Source: Paraburkholderia fynbosensis (GTDB taxonomy: Bacteria > Pseudomonadota > Gammaproteobacteria > Burkholderiales > Burkholderiaceae). From it: a stretch of 64,000 bases of DNA. Below are positions 8,848 through 17,749 of the stretch, one piece after another (position 1 is the first letter of the stretch; each line of letters opens with the position of its first letter). The notes under the pieces were generated by a model, which was not told the DNA's origin, searched no databases, and saw only the letters and a list, made by a program, of their open reading frames with translations. The position numbers and the translations under genes are program-made. The stretch is from contig NZ_CADIKI010000011.1 of the NCBI RefSeq assembly GCF_902859935.1, forward strand, positions 186,001 through 250,000. The letters run 5' to 3'.

Positions 8848-9332
8848 AACGATCCCGCACAGGAGTATGCAGGGCGTTGTCACGTTCGCAGTGCCGGTCG
8901 ACCAAGATGTCGTGATGAAGAAGACGAAATGCGCGCTTCACTTTATCGCAAGCAGTTCGCCGCGCGGTTGGTCGCATGGCGCGAATTCACCGGAACTGCC
9001 CAGAATCCGTCTGCAGTCTTCTGAGTGATTGACTCACATGCCTATGATTCGCCGGGTGGTCGCTAATGTGACAACGCCGTATCGTCCACTTGTCGGCATG
9101 TGCTCGACGATGTTGCGCGAGAGGTCATCGGTTTTTTTCTGGGGCTTCTCGTCGGTGTAAAGGCCGTCGCAGCAATTTGTTTCCACGGGGGAAAGTATGA
9201 AACCGTCAGGTGCCTTCTTGTGATCGCCGGATGCGGCTGAAACAATCGATTCGTCTGCGCGCCCATTGGGCACGTCGAATTTTCTCGGATCGCATTCGAC
9301 ACGGATGCGGCGCTTCAACCAGAGAGCATCGC
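8848..9332. other. intergenic region, no supported gene
   Basis: About 485 bp. A 94-residue frame on the minus strand (9034-9318) has fairly normal composition but no recognisable domain or ribosome site; nothing else is supported. Confidence 0.35.
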
Positions 9333-9416
9333 ATGCCTATTGAAACAATCGAAGTAGAGGGTTTATCGACACCTGTATCACGCATTGGCTTAGGCACGTG
9401 GGCGATCGGCGGATGA
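9333..9416 (+). pseudogene. aldo/keto reductase, N-terminal remnant
   Basis: 27 codons reading MPIETIEVEGLSTPVSRIGLGTWAIGG, which is the standard opening of an AKR-family oxidoreductase (first beta strands ending in GLGTWAIGG), followed at once by TGA. The rest of the roughly 330-residue barrel is missing. The sequence after the stop encodes a HiPIP-like protein in the same frame, so this is a deletion junction between two genes. Confidence 0.75.
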
Positions 9417-9419
9417 ATT

Positions 9420-9706
9420 GCATGGGCGGCGCCCACCCAGCTTCAGGAAAGCGATCCTGCTGCGCAGGCACTCGGCTACCGTACCGACGCATCGCGCGTC
9501 GATTACGCGAAATATTCCCGCTTCAGTGGCAACCAACGCTGCTCGAATTGCCAGTTCTACCAGGGCAAGCCGACCGACGCGAGCGCCCGCTATGCCTATT
9601 CGGCGCGAAGCAGGTGCGCGGCGCGGGATGCATCGCGACCAACGTGTCACACGCGAACGTCGACACGTTTCTGTGGGCAGGGAAGGCGTACTTTGCTCCC
9701 TGCTGA
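9420..9706 (+). pseudogene. high-potential iron-sulfur protein (HiPIP) remnant, frameshifted
   Basis: Read after the AKR stop, the frame gives AAPTQLQESDPAAQALGYRTDASRVDYAKYSRFSGN then CSNC (9540-9551), the typical mature HiPIP domain up to its first two cluster cysteines. About 9555-9590 the frame must shift to recover LCLFGAKQVRGAGC, which holds Cys 3 (9593-9595) and Cys 4 (9629-9631); the usual Trp before Cys 4 is missing. The Tat signal peptide is gone, replaced by the AKR fragment. HiPIPs are periplasmic one-electron carriers; this copy cannot be exported or folded as it stands. A terminator-like hairpin follows. Confidence 0.75.
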
Positions 9707-9729
9707 CGTCGCTCGGGCGTCGGTTTTTT
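9705..9729 (+). terminator. weak rho-independent terminator
   Basis: GACG ... CGTC stem (9705-9708 with 9718-9721) followed by GG and six T residues, directly after the HiPIP remnant. The stem is short, so strength is uncertain. Confidence 0.4.
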
Positions 9730-9737
9730 CATTTTTG

Positions 9738-9768
9738 TTGACATTGCACGTTCGCGCCGGACAATAAT
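9738..9768 (+). promoter_or_regulatory. possible sigma-70 promoter of the GntR gene
   Basis: TTGACA at 9738-9743 and AATAAT at 9763-9768 with a 19-bp spacer, longer than the ideal 17 bp, 37 bp before the start codon of the GntR gene. Confidence 0.35.
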
Positions 9769-9805
9769 CTCAGCCCCAAAGACTCGCCCATCCCAGGTCC
9801 GACGC

Positions 9806-10552
9806 GTGAACGATATAACCACCTTTCCACCTTCGCGTGCCGATCACGTCTATGTCAGCGTGCGCGACGATATCTTCGAGATGCGCCTGCTGCCAGGCGA
9901 CCGCGTGACCGAAGGCAGCATCGCCGAGCGCTTCGACGTCTCGCGTACTCCCGCGCGCGAGGCCTTGCAGCGCTTGCAAAGCGACGGCCTGATGCGTGGT
10001 TATGTCCGGGGCGGCTGGGAAGTGGTGCCGATCGACTTCAAGCGTTTCGAGGACCTGTATGAGATGCGCAAGCTGATTGAAACCTTTGCGGTCTCGAAAC
10101 TTTTTAGTGCTGAAGGAGCCGCATGCGCGGGTATTGCGCAGATGCTCGATCGACTTGAATTGGTCTGGAAAGTCCCGTGCGATCATCGCAAGCGTGACGG
10201 TCGCGAAATGGTCGCGCTCGATGAGGCATTTCATCACGCGCTGGTGCATGCCGCCGATAACGCCGAGCTGACCAACGCGATGCAGCGGGTAACCGACCGC
10301 ATCCGGGTCGTGCGGCGGCTCGATCTCGTATATGGCGATTGCATCGATGACACCTACGACGAGCATGTCGCGATCCTGGATGCGATTCGCAATCGCGAAA
10401 CGGATCGTAGCGTTGCGTTGATCGCGCGTCATATCGAGGGCAGCCGCGCGGAGGTGCGTACCTTGACAGAGGAGCGCCTGCAACGCGCTCGCACCGCAAT
10501 TGGGCCCGATAGCGTCCCGTATGCACCACCCAGGTTGCGGCGCACCAGTTAG
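9806..10552 (+). CDS. GntR-family regulator with FCD ligand domain
   Basis: 248 residues. The N-terminal winged helix (about 12-78) contains LLPGDRVTEGSIAERFDVSRTPAREALQRLQSDGLMRGYVRGGWEV, a textbook GntR helix-turn-helix. The C-terminal helical FCD domain (about 85-225) has the expected metal/ligand His pattern (DEAFHHAL, TYDEHVAILDAI, ARHIEGSR). FadR-subfamily regulators of this kind control small organic-acid catabolism. It precedes the gamma-glutamyltransferase-like, OxlT-like, ABC importer and amidase genes in the same direction, so it probably senses their substrate. The start is the first ATG-like codon giving a complete domain (GTG at 9806). Confidence 0.9.
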   Translation: MNDITTFPPSRADHVYVSVRDDIFEMRLLPGDRVTEGSIAERFDVSRTPAREALQRLQSDGLMRGYVRGGWEVVPIDFKRFEDLYEMRKLIETFAVSKLFSAEGAACAGIAQMLDRLELVWKVPCDHRKRDGREMVALDEAFHHALVHAADNAELTNAMQRVTDRIRVVRRLDLVYGDCIDDTYDEHVAILDAIRNRETDRSVALIARHIEGSRAEVRTLTEERLQRARTAIGPDSVPYAPPRLRRTS

Positions 10553-10650
10553 CCCCATCGCTGCGCCAGGCCGATCGCGCGAACCCCTTATGTAGCCGAC
10601 ATTCAGCATCGCCTCGCGGCATGGCATGGTTTTCGCTCATGTGATGGGTA

Positions 10651-10658
10651 TGTATACA
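10651..10658. promoter_or_regulatory. candidate GntR operator TGTATACA
   Basis: Perfect 8-bp palindrome TGTATACA, 20 bp upstream of the gamma-glutamyltransferase-like start. GntR/FCD regulators often recognise TGTATACA-type cores; the link to the adjacent regulator is inference. Confidence 0.45.
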
Positions 10659-10677
10659 AGCAAAATGCCCGTCAAAT

Positions 10678-12288
10678 ATGTCATCTAGTTTTCCGAATCC
10701 CACGCGCGGCGTGCGCGGCATGGCCGCCGCGCCGCACGCGCTCGCAGCGCAGAGCGCGTTGGCCATCCTGCGGGACGGCGGCAACGCCGTCGAAGCCATG
10801 ATTGCCGCAGCCGCGACGATTGCAGTTGTCTATCCGCACATGAACAGCATTGGGGGCGACGGCTTCTGGCTGATCTCGCGCCCCGGTGCGCAGCCGGTGG
10901 GCATCGAGGCCTGCGGCGCGGCCGCGCTTGCTGCGACGATCGACGCATACCGCTCGCGAGGACATGCGACGATTCCTACGCGCGGCCCGCTGGCCGCGAA
11001 CACCGTCGCGGGGACTGTGTCCGGCTGGCAACTCGCGCACCGCTGGTCGAGGGACGTGCTCGGCGGCAAGCTGCCCGTCAAGCGTCTTCTCGAAGACGCC
11101 ATTCACTACGCGAAGTCCGGCGTACCTGTCACGCGCAGCCAGGCGCAGTGTGTCGACAGCCGGCGCGCCGAACTGAGCCCGATCGCCGGTTTCGCTGACA
11201 CCTTTCTGCTCGACGGCCGCGCGCCGGCAGCGGGCGAGCGCTTCGTCGCACCGCGTCTCGCCGCAACCTTGGAGCGCCTCGCCGAAGCAGGTCTGGACGA
11301 CTTCTATCGCGGCGATCTCGCGCGCAGCATCGCAGGCGATCTTCAGTCCGCCGGCTCGCTACTTGCGCTTGCCGATCTCGAACGGCACGAGGCGCGCTGG
11401 CGCAAGCCGCTCGCACTGCAGCACTCGCTCGGCACGATCTACAACATGCCGCCGCCGACACAGGGTCTCGTGTCGCTGCTGATTCTCGGCATTCTCGACC
11501 GCGTGCTGACGAAAGACATGGATCCGCTCGGGCCCGAGTTCGTCCACGCGTGCGTCGAGGCAACCAAGCTGGCTTTCGCGATTCGCGACGCGCACCTCAC
11601 CGATCCCGATCACATGACGGTCGATCCCGCCACGCTGCTCGAACCCGCCGCACTCGACGCGATGGCCGCGCGCGTGTCGCCGACGCGAGCCGCGCCCTGG
11701 CCGGCCGGTCGCGGACCGGGCGACACCGTATGGCTAGGCGTGACGGATAGCGAGGGCGTGGCGGTCAGCTTCATCCAGAGCATTTATCACGAGTTCGGCA
11801 GCGGCATTGTCCTGCCGGGCTCCGGCATCAACTGGCAGAACCGCGGCTGCAGTTTCTCGCTTGAGGAGCACGCGCTCAATCCGCTGATGCCGCGGCGCAG
11901 GCCATTTCATACACTCAATCCGGCGCTGGCGCGCTTTGCCGATGGCCGCACGATGGTGTACGGCAACATGGGCGGAGACGGACAACCCCAATCGCAAAGC
12001 GCCGTGTTTTCCCGCATCGCGAATTTCGGCTGGAACCCACAGGCGGCGATCGATGCGCCCCGCTGGCTGCTCGGCCGCACATGGGGCCAATCGACCGACA
12101 CGCTCAAGCTCGAACCACGCTTCGCCGCGCACACGGCGGCGGCGCTCAGCGCGTTGGGGCACGAGGTCGAGATGATGGCGCCTTACGATGAAGCGATGGG
12201 ACATGCCGGCGCAATCGTTCGGCATCCTGATGGACTGATCGAAGCGGGCTACGATCCGCGCAGTGACGGGGCCGCTGCGGGCTGGTAG
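10678..12288 (+). CDS. gamma-glutamyltransferase-family N-terminal-nucleophile hydrolase (HpxW/oxamate amidohydrolase-like)
   Basis: 536 residues with the GGT fold: large-subunit start GMAAAPHALAAQSALAILRDGGNAVEAMIAAA, and a predicted autocleavage point before Thr 350 in GDTVWLGVTDSEGVAVSF, which would yield a 349-residue large and 187-residue small subunit. GSGIVLPGSGINWQNRG and FHTLNPALA match the family active-site loops. No signal peptide is visible, so it is likely cytoplasmic, unlike periplasmic Ggt. Cytoplasmic relatives include HpxW, which hydrolyses oxamate to oxalate and ammonia. The next gene is an oxalate/formate-type carrier and an amidase lies in the same run, which favours an amide or oxamate role over glutathione. 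Substrate remains inference. Confidence 0.85.
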   Translation: MSSSFPNPTRGVRGMAAAPHALAAQSALAILRDGGNAVEAMIAAAATIAVVYPHMNSIGGDGFWLISRPGAQPVGIEACGAAALAATIDAYRSRGHATIPTRGPLAANTVAGTVSGWQLAHRWSRDVLGGKLPVKRLLEDAIHYAKSGVPVTRSQAQCVDSRRAELSPIAGFADTFLLDGRAPAAGERFVAPRLAATLERLAEAGLDDFYRGDLARSIAGDLQSAGSLLALADLERHEARWRKPLALQHSLGTIYNMPPPTQGLVSLLILGILDRVLTKDMDPLGPEFVHACVEATKLAFAIRDAHLTDPDHMTVDPATLLEPAALDAMAARVSPTRAAPWPAGRGPGDTVWLGVTDSEGVAVSFIQSIYHEFGSGIVLPGSGINWQNRGCSFSLEEHALNPLMPRRRPFHTLNPALARFADGRTMVYGNMGGDGQPQSQSAVFSRIANFGWNPQAAIDAPRWLLGRTWGQSTDTLKLEPRFAAHTAAALSALGHEVEMMAPYDEAMGHAGAIVRHPDGLIEAGYDPRSDGAAAGW

Positions 12289-12398
12289 ACACCGCGCGCT
12301 TTTTCTCAAACGACTTGCAGTTCCGGGCGCTCAGGCCCGGAGGACGGCGCACGTCTCGCCCATGCCGGCTGGCATGCGCTCAGGAAACGGAGAACACC

Positions 12399-13688
12399 AT
12401 GAACACACGCTTGCAACCGATGGCGCCGGGTATCGAGAATGCCTCGACGTCCGCCACGCATAACCGCTGGATTCAACTTGGGCTGGGTCTCGTCTGCATG
12501 ATGGCGATCTCGAGTCCGCAATACGTCTGGACGTTGATGACCAAACCGCTCGCCGCGAAACTGGGCATTGCGTTGCCTGAACTGCAGGTGACGTTCTCGT
12601 TGCTGATCATTCTGCAGACGTTCTTTTCGCCGTTTCAAGGCAAGCTGATCGACCGCTTCGGTCCGCGCACGCTGATTTCGTTCGGCACGGTGATGTCCGG
12701 CCTGAGCTGGGTGTTCGCCTCGCAGGTCCAGAGTGCGCCGATGCTCTATCTGACCTATGGCGCGATCGGCGGCCTTGGCACGGGCATCGTGTATGTCGGT
12801 GTTGTCGGGCTGATGGTGCGCTGGTTCCCCGCGCAGCGAGGCTTTGCGGCGGGCGCTGTCGCCGCCGGCTATGGCATGGGCGCGATCGTCACGACGTTTC
12901 CGATCGCGGCGTCGTTGCAGGCGCGCGGTGTCGAGGCCACGCTGTGGATGTTCGGCATCGCGTTCGCAGTGGTGGGGCTGCTGGCATCGCAGGGCCTGCG
13001 TGTGCCGCCCGCGCATGGTGCCGCCGGCGGCAATGTGAATGACGCCGGGTCGGCGGTGGCGAATCTGCGGCCGTCACAGGCGCTGCGGACGCCGATCTTC
13101 TGGCTGATGTTCGCCATGATGACGATGATGTCGACCTCCGGCCTGATGGTCACGTCGCAAATGGCTACCTTCGCCGCCGATTTCGGCGTGACCAAGGTGC
13201 TTGTGTTCGGCATGGCGGCGCTTCCGCTTGCGTTGACGATCGATCGCTTCACGAACGGGCTCACGCGGCCGCTGTTCGGCTGGGTGTCCGACAGACTCGG
13301 CCGCGAAAACACGATGTTCTTCGCGTTCGCCCTGGAAGGCATCGCGATGGCGCTGTGGCTGTTCACGCGCGATAACGCGGTGCTGTTCGTGTTGCTCTCG
13401 GGCGTGGTGTTCTTCGGCTGGGGCGAAATCTTCTCGCTGTTCCCGGCGACGCTGACCGACACGTTCGGCACGCGGCATGCCACGGAAAACTATGGCTGGC
13501 TCTACATTTCGCAGGGCATCGGCTCGATTTTGGGCGGCCCGCTCGCGGCGCTGATGCATCAGCACGCGGGTAGCTGGTTGCCGGTGTTCGGCGCGGCGAT
13601 CACGCTCGACATTGTCACCGCGGTGCTCGCGATTGCGGTGCTCAAGCCGATGCGCCGCCGTTTTCTTGCGGCTGCGCAACGCTTTTGA
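12399..13688 (+). CDS. MFS transporter, oxalate/formate antiporter (OxlT) type
   Basis: 429 residues from ATG 12399 (AGGAAACGGAGA upstream); the longer frame from 12315 is not needed. Twelve hydrophobic segments with OxlT-subfamily hallmarks: NRWIQLGLGLVCMMAISSPQYVWTLMTKPLA at the start, KLIDRFGPRTLI in the 2-3 loop, and GWVSDRLGREN in the 8-9 loop. Inner-membrane carrier probably exchanging or cotransporting small dicarboxylates. It follows the GGT-like hydrolase by 110 bp and precedes an ABC importer, so in this context it may export oxalate formed inside or import the substrate. A GC-rich inverted repeat (12322-12328/12335-12341) lies between the two genes. Confidence 0.88.
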   Translation: MNTRLQPMAPGIENASTSATHNRWIQLGLGLVCMMAISSPQYVWTLMTKPLAAKLGIALPELQVTFSLLIILQTFFSPFQGKLIDRFGPRTLISFGTVMSGLSWVFASQVQSAPMLYLTYGAIGGLGTGIVYVGVVGLMVRWFPAQRGFAAGAVAAGYGMGAIVTTFPIAASLQARGVEATLWMFGIAFAVVGLLASQGLRVPPAHGAAGGNVNDAGSAVANLRPSQALRTPIFWLMFAMMTMMSTSGLMVTSQMATFAADFGVTKVLVFGMAALPLALTIDRFTNGLTRPLFGWVSDRLGRENTMFFAFALEGIAMALWLFTRDNAVLFVLLSGVVFFGWGEIFSLFPATLTDTFGTRHATENYGWLYISQGIGSILGGPLAALMHQHAGSWLPVFGAAITLDIVTAVLAIAVLKPMRRRFLAAAQRF

Positions 13689-13739
13689 GGGCTCCATTCG
13701 CTGGCCCCTTGCTTGACTGATTGCCATTGAGGAACACCT

Positions 13740-14516
13740 ATGTCCGTTCAGCTGGCTTTACGCAATATCCGCAAATCGTTTTCGAACAAGATGCGCTCGG
13801 TCGATGTGCTAGGTGGACTCACCTTCGATATTCACGAGCGAGATTTCGTCAGCATCATCGGGCCTTCGGGCTGCGGCAAGACAACTGTCTTCAATATCAT
13901 CGCGGGGCTGCTCGAGTCCGATAGCGGTGAGATCGTGTATCGCGGGCGGCCCATTGAAAGCCTGCGCGGCAGGGTTGGCTACATGATGCAGCGGGACCTG
14001 CTGCTGCCGTGGCGCACCGTCCTGGAGAATGTGCTGATCGGGCCGGAACTGAAGAAGATGCCGGCGGCGCAAGCACGCGAGATGGCGATGGAGTACCTCA
14101 ACACATACGGTCTCGCGGGTTTCGAAAATGCGTACCCGCGCATGCTGTCGGGCGGCATGCGTCAGCGCGTGGCGTTGATTCGCACGCTCATCAACGACCC
14201 CGACATCATCCTGCTCGACGAGCCGTTCTCGGCACTCGACTATCAGACGCGGCTCTATCTGGAAGGTGTGCTGATGGAAGCCGTGGAAACGTTCAACAAG
14301 ACGGTGGTGCTCGTGACGCACGACATCGATGAAGCCGTAGCGTTGTCGAAACGCGTGGTCGTGCTCGGCGGCCGGCCTTCGCAAGTGAAGAAGATCTACG
14401 ACATCGACATCGCCGCCCGAACACCGATCGGCGCGCGCAGCGATCCGAACTTCGCGGGTTACTTCCACGCGTTGTGCGGCGAACTCGATATCCAGACCGA
14501 GGTGAGGGCAGCATGA
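13740..14516 (+). CDS. ABC importer ATP-binding protein (SsuB/TauB type)
   Basis: 258 residues. Walker A GPSGCGKTT at 41-49, Q-loop YMMQRDLLLPW near 81-91, signature LSGGM at 136-140, Walker B IILLDE at 156-161 and switch His in VTHDIDEA. This is the nitrate/sulfonate/taurine subfamily, which energises uptake of small organic anions or amides. The stop overlaps the start of the permease gene by four bases (ATGA), indicating translational coupling. Forms a complete importer with the next two genes. Confidence 0.93.
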   Translation: MSVQLALRNIRKSFSNKMRSVDVLGGLTFDIHERDFVSIIGPSGCGKTTVFNIIAGLLESDSGEIVYRGRPIESLRGRVGYMMQRDLLLPWRTVLENVLIGPELKKMPAAQAREMAMEYLNTYGLAGFENAYPRMLSGGMRQRVALIRTLINDPDIILLDEPFSALDYQTRLYLEGVLMEAVETFNKTVVLVTHDIDEAVALSKRVVVLGGRPSQVKKIYDIDIAARTPIGARSDPNFAGYFHALCGELDIQTEVRAA

Positions 14517-15367
14517 CGCAATCCGTTTCGATCGATAAACCGGTGGCGCAACAGCGTGCAGCGAAAGCACGATCACGGCTCGCGCTGGATAGCGGCTGGG
14601 GTCGGGCGCTTTTGCAACTGCTGGCCGTCATTGCGTTCTTTGCGGTATGGGAGGGTGCGGCGCGCGCAGGCTGGGTGTCGAATTTTCTGGTCGGCTCGCC
14701 GTCGAAAATCTTCGCAGCGCTGGTGCGCGACATGCAGTCCGGTCAACTCTTCATCGATACCGGCTACACGCTTTTCGAAGCAATTCTCGGCTTCGTGTGC
14801 GGCACGGCGGTCGGCTCGGTATGCGGACTCGCGCTCTGGTACTCGCCGTTCGTCGCGCGGCTGATCGAACCGTTCATCGTCGCGATCAACAGCGTGCCGA
14901 AGATCGCGTTCGCACCGATCGTGATCCTGTGGTTCGGCACCGGCCTCGTATCGAAGGTCGCGCTCGCGATTTCGCTGACGGCCATCGTCGCGCTGATCGC
15001 GGCCTATGAAGCGGCGAAAGACGCCGATCCGGATCTGCAGGCGCTGCTCGTCACGCTCGGCGCCCAGAAGAACGACGTGTTCATGAAGGTGGTGGTGCCG
15101 TTCACGCTTCCGTATGTGATCTCGACGTTCCGCATCAACGTCGGATTCGGTCTCGTCGGCGCGGTCGTGGGCGAGTTTATCTCGTCGGAGAAGGGGCTCG
15201 GACACATGATTTTCACCGCGTCGAGCCTGTACGACCTCAACACGGTGTGGGCGGGACTCTTCGTGCTGATGGCGATCGGCTTCGTTCTCTACTTCCTGAT
15301 CGACACGATCGAACGCAAGCTGCTGCCGTGGCGGCAGGCGTCGAATGCCAGCTCGCTGAAGGTCTGA
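14513..15367 (+). CDS. ABC importer permease (SsuC/TauC type)
   Basis: 284 residues from ATG 14513 (MTQSVSIDKP), the start overlapping the ATPase stop; the frame open from 14474 is ignored for that reason. Six predicted membrane spans and the cytoplasmic EAA loop EAAKDADPDLQALLVTLGAQKNDVFMKVVVPFTLP that contacts the ATPase. Typical BPD_transp_1 permease of the nitrate/sulfonate/taurine group. Followed 55 bp later by the binding-protein gene. Confidence 0.93.
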   Translation: MTQSVSIDKPVAQQRAAKARSRLALDSGWGRALLQLLAVIAFFAVWEGAARAGWVSNFLVGSPSKIFAALVRDMQSGQLFIDTGYTLFEAILGFVCGTAVGSVCGLALWYSPFVARLIEPFIVAINSVPKIAFAPIVILWFGTGLVSKVALAISLTAIVALIAAYEAAKDADPDLQALLVTLGAQKNDVFMKVVVPFTLPYVISTFRINVGFGLVGAVVGEFISSEKGLGHMIFTASSLYDLNTVWAGLFVLMAIGFVLYFLIDTIERKLLPWRQASNASSLKV

Positions 15368-15422
15368 AGGTCTGAACGTATTCCATATTGTCGAATCTCT
15401 TCATTTAATACAGGACGATGGC

Positions 15423-16397
15423 ATGAACGCAAGAAAAGCACTCGGGGCACTGACCACTGCCTTTGCACTCGCTGCCGCATCGGTTTCGGTGCCGGCGCTC
15501 GCCGCCGACAAGAAAGTCACCATCTCGCAGGCCTTCCAGTCGATGCTCTATCTGCCGCTCTATGTTGCGATCGACGGTGGCTTCTTCGCCAGAGAAGGAC
15601 TCGACGTCACCAAGCAGACGGCGGGCAGTCCGAGCGCGGCGCTATCGGCGGTGCTCTCGGGAAGCGCCGAATTCTCGCTGCATGGCCCAGAGTGGACGGC
15701 TGTTGCGGCCGAGAAGGGCGCGGACGTCGACGTGATTGCGAACGTGGTCAATGGCGCGGCGGTGTGGATTGCCGTTGCGCCCGGTGTGAAATTTAACAGC
15801 GTCAAGGACGTCAAGGATCAGGTCGTGGTGTCGGGGCAGATGCCGACCACCAGCACGTCACTGTTCTTCAAGCTGTTGAAGGAAAACGGCATGTCGCAAA
15901 GCGACGTCAAGCTGATTCAGGTCCCGCTTGGCTCTGAAATCGGGCCGCTGGTGGCCGCACAGGCGAAGATCGCGGTAATGTATGAGCCGGGCCTCGATCA
16001 GGCAGTCGCGAAGGGTATGAAAGTCGTGCTCGGCTTTCCGCAGCACTATGGCGAGTACGCATTTTCGTCGATCACGGCCAAACGGAGCGTCGACCCCGAT
16101 GCCGCCGCGCGCTTCGTAAAGGGCTTGCAGGGGGCGCTGTCGTACATGCAAAGCAATCCTGCTGAAACGGCTGCTATCGCGCGCAAGGAGTTTCCGACGC
16201 TCGACCCCGTCGTGGTCGATGCGGCCGTCAAGCGCATGCTAACCGAGGGCGTATATCCGAAGAGTGTCGACATTACGCCCCAGGCGCTCAAGGTTGCGAT
16301 GGATACACAGATTGCCCTCGGCAACCTGAAAGCGCAGCCGAAGTACGATGCCTTCATCGTCCATACCTTCATCCAGCCGGCGCTTGCTGCCAAATGA
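15423..16397 (+). CDS. ABC importer periplasmic binding protein (SsuA/NMT1-like)
   Basis: 324 residues with a clear Sec signal peptide (MNARKALGALTTAFALAAASVSVPALA, cleavage before ADKK). The mature part has the NMT1/SsuA pattern: ISQAFQSMLYLPLYVAIDGGFFAREGLDVTKQTAGSPSAALSAVLSGSAEF and later MYEPGLDQAVAKGMKVV. It captures the substrate in the periplasm for the permease encoded upstream. It overlaps the amidase start by four bases (ATGA), which links capture of the substrate to its hydrolysis. Confidence 0.92.
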   Translation: MNARKALGALTTAFALAAASVSVPALAADKKVTISQAFQSMLYLPLYVAIDGGFFAREGLDVTKQTAGSPSAALSAVLSGSAEFSLHGPEWTAVAAEKGADVDVIANVVNGAAVWIAVAPGVKFNSVKDVKDQVVVSGQMPTTSTSLFFKLLKENGMSQSDVKLIQVPLGSEIGPLVAAQAKIAVMYEPGLDQAVAKGMKVVLGFPQHYGEYAFSSITAKRSVDPDAAARFVKGLQGALSYMQSNPAETAAIARKEFPTLDPVVVDAAVKRMLTEGVYPKSVDITPQALKVAMDTQIALGNLKAQPKYDAFIVHTFIQPALAAK

Positions 16398-17749
16398 ATC
16401 AGGAATCCAAGACTTCCATGACCATGTTCTACGAATCTTCGACCGTGGAGGAAATCCGCGCTGCCGTCGCGTCAGGCGAGGTCGGCCTCGAGCATTACGT
16501 TTCCCGCGCGTTCGACGCAGCGAGAGATTCGCAATCCCGATTGCGCGCTTTCTGCTATTTGCCGGACACACCGTCCTTCAACCGTGCGGATCGAGTTGCG
16601 CCGCTCGCGGGTGTGCCTGTCGCGGTGAAGGACGTCATCGACACCGCCGACATGCCTACCGAGTTCAACTCCGCCGCGTACAAGGGGCGACGCCCCGAGC
16701 ACGATGCGTGGGTCGTGGCGCGTCTGCGCGCGGCCGGCGCGTCGATTCTCGGCAAGACTGTGACTACGGAATTCGCATGGCGCAATCCTGGGCCGACCGT
16801 CAATCCGTGGAATAGCGCGTACACGCCGGGCGGATCGTCGAGCGGATCGGCGGCGGCCGTTGCCGCCGGCATCGTACCGCTTGCGTTCGGCACGCAGACC
16901 CAGGGCTCCGTCATCCGGCCCGCGGCGTATTGCGGGATCGTCGGCTTCATGCCCACGTACGGTGCGATTGCGCGCACAGGCGTATTGCCGCTCGCGTGGT
17001 CGCTCGACCACGTTGGGCTGTTTGCGAGGCGGGTGGCGGACATCGCGTACACGCTGAAGCTCGTGTCCGGTACGGACACGAGCGACCCGCATGTTTCGCA
17101 TATCGCGTTAAAAGCGGATCGGCCTGGGGGGCGGCGGATCGGTGTGTTGAGACGGCAGGTGGGCGGCGCTGTCGAACCCGCGCAGCAGGCGGCGCTCGAG
17201 GGGCTTGCGACCCGCCTGGCGCGTGACGGGGCTGAGATCGTCACGGTCGATCTTCCGGCTGAGTTGTTCGAGACGCCGGCTTACGCGCTGCAACTGATGT
17301 CGGTGGAAGCGGCGATCACGCACGGCAATCTGGTCGATCGCACGCCGGAACTCGTCAGTGCTCCGATGCGCGGTCTTATCGAAGAAGGGCGCGCGCTGCA
17401 CGCCACGACTTATGCGCGGATCAAGGCATGGCAGGTTCCGATGGCGCTGCGCTTTGACGCATGGCTGGCGCAGACGATGGGGCTCGATGCGCTGCTTGTT
17501 GCGCCCGCAACGGGCGAGCCGCCGCGTGGACTTGAATTCACCGGCGATGCCTCGTTCTGCGCGCCGTGGACGTATCTAGGTGTACCAGCCGTGACTGTTC
17601 CGGTGGGGTTCGGGCCCGCTGGCCTGCCGCTTGGTGCGCAACTTGTTGGCGCCGCGCACGGCGATGCGCAGTTGCTAGCGCTCGCGGAGTGGGTCGAGGC
17701 GCGCGCGGGGTGGAAGGCGGCGGTGGCGGAGCGAGCCGTCGAGATTTAG
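16394..17749 (+). CDS. amidase-signature family hydrolase
   Basis: 451 residues. The Ser-cisSer-Lys triad is complete: Lys 79 (VAVKDVID), cis-Ser 148 (PGGSSSGSAAAVAAG) and nucleophile Ser 172 (TQTQGSVIRPAAYCG). The length fits small-molecule amidases such as AtzE/AtzF-like and HpxY-like enzymes rather than GatA, although the Asp before the nucleophile region is replaced (TQTQG instead of TDTGG). Cytoplasmic, releasing ammonia from an amide. Its start lies inside the stop of the binding-protein gene, so the importer presumably delivers its substrate. Last gene of the run begun by the GntR regulator. Confidence 0.92.
   Translation: MNQESKTSMTMFYESSTVEEIRAAVASGEVGLEHYVSRAFDAARDSQSRLRAFCYLPDTPSFNRADRVAPLAGVPVAVKDVIDTADMPTEFNSAAYKGRRPEHDAWVVARLRAAGASILGKTVTTEFAWRNPGPTVNPWNSAYTPGGSSSGSAAAVAAGIVPLAFGTQTQGSVIRPAAYCGIVGFMPTYGAIARTGVLPLAWSLDHVGLFARRVADIAYTLKLVSGTDTSDPHVSHIALKADRPGGRRIGVLRRQVGGAVEPAQQAALEGLATRLARDGAEIVTVDLPAELFETPAYALQLMSVEAAITHGNLVDRTPELVSAPMRGLIEEGRALHATTYARIKAWQVPMALRFDAWLAQTMGLDALLVAPATGEPPRGLEFTGDASFCAPWTYLGVPAVTVPVGFGPAGLPLGAQLVGAAHGDAQLLALAEWVEARAGWKAAVAERAVEI

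Noticed and set aside
9034..9318. 94-codon minus-strand frame of balanced composition
   Set aside because: No ribosome site, domain or neighbour support; kept as a note in the intergenic entry only.
12322..12341. GC-rich inverted repeat between the GGT-like and OxlT-like genes considered as a terminator
   Set aside because: It has 7-bp arms but no following T run, and downstream genes appear to belong to the same unit.
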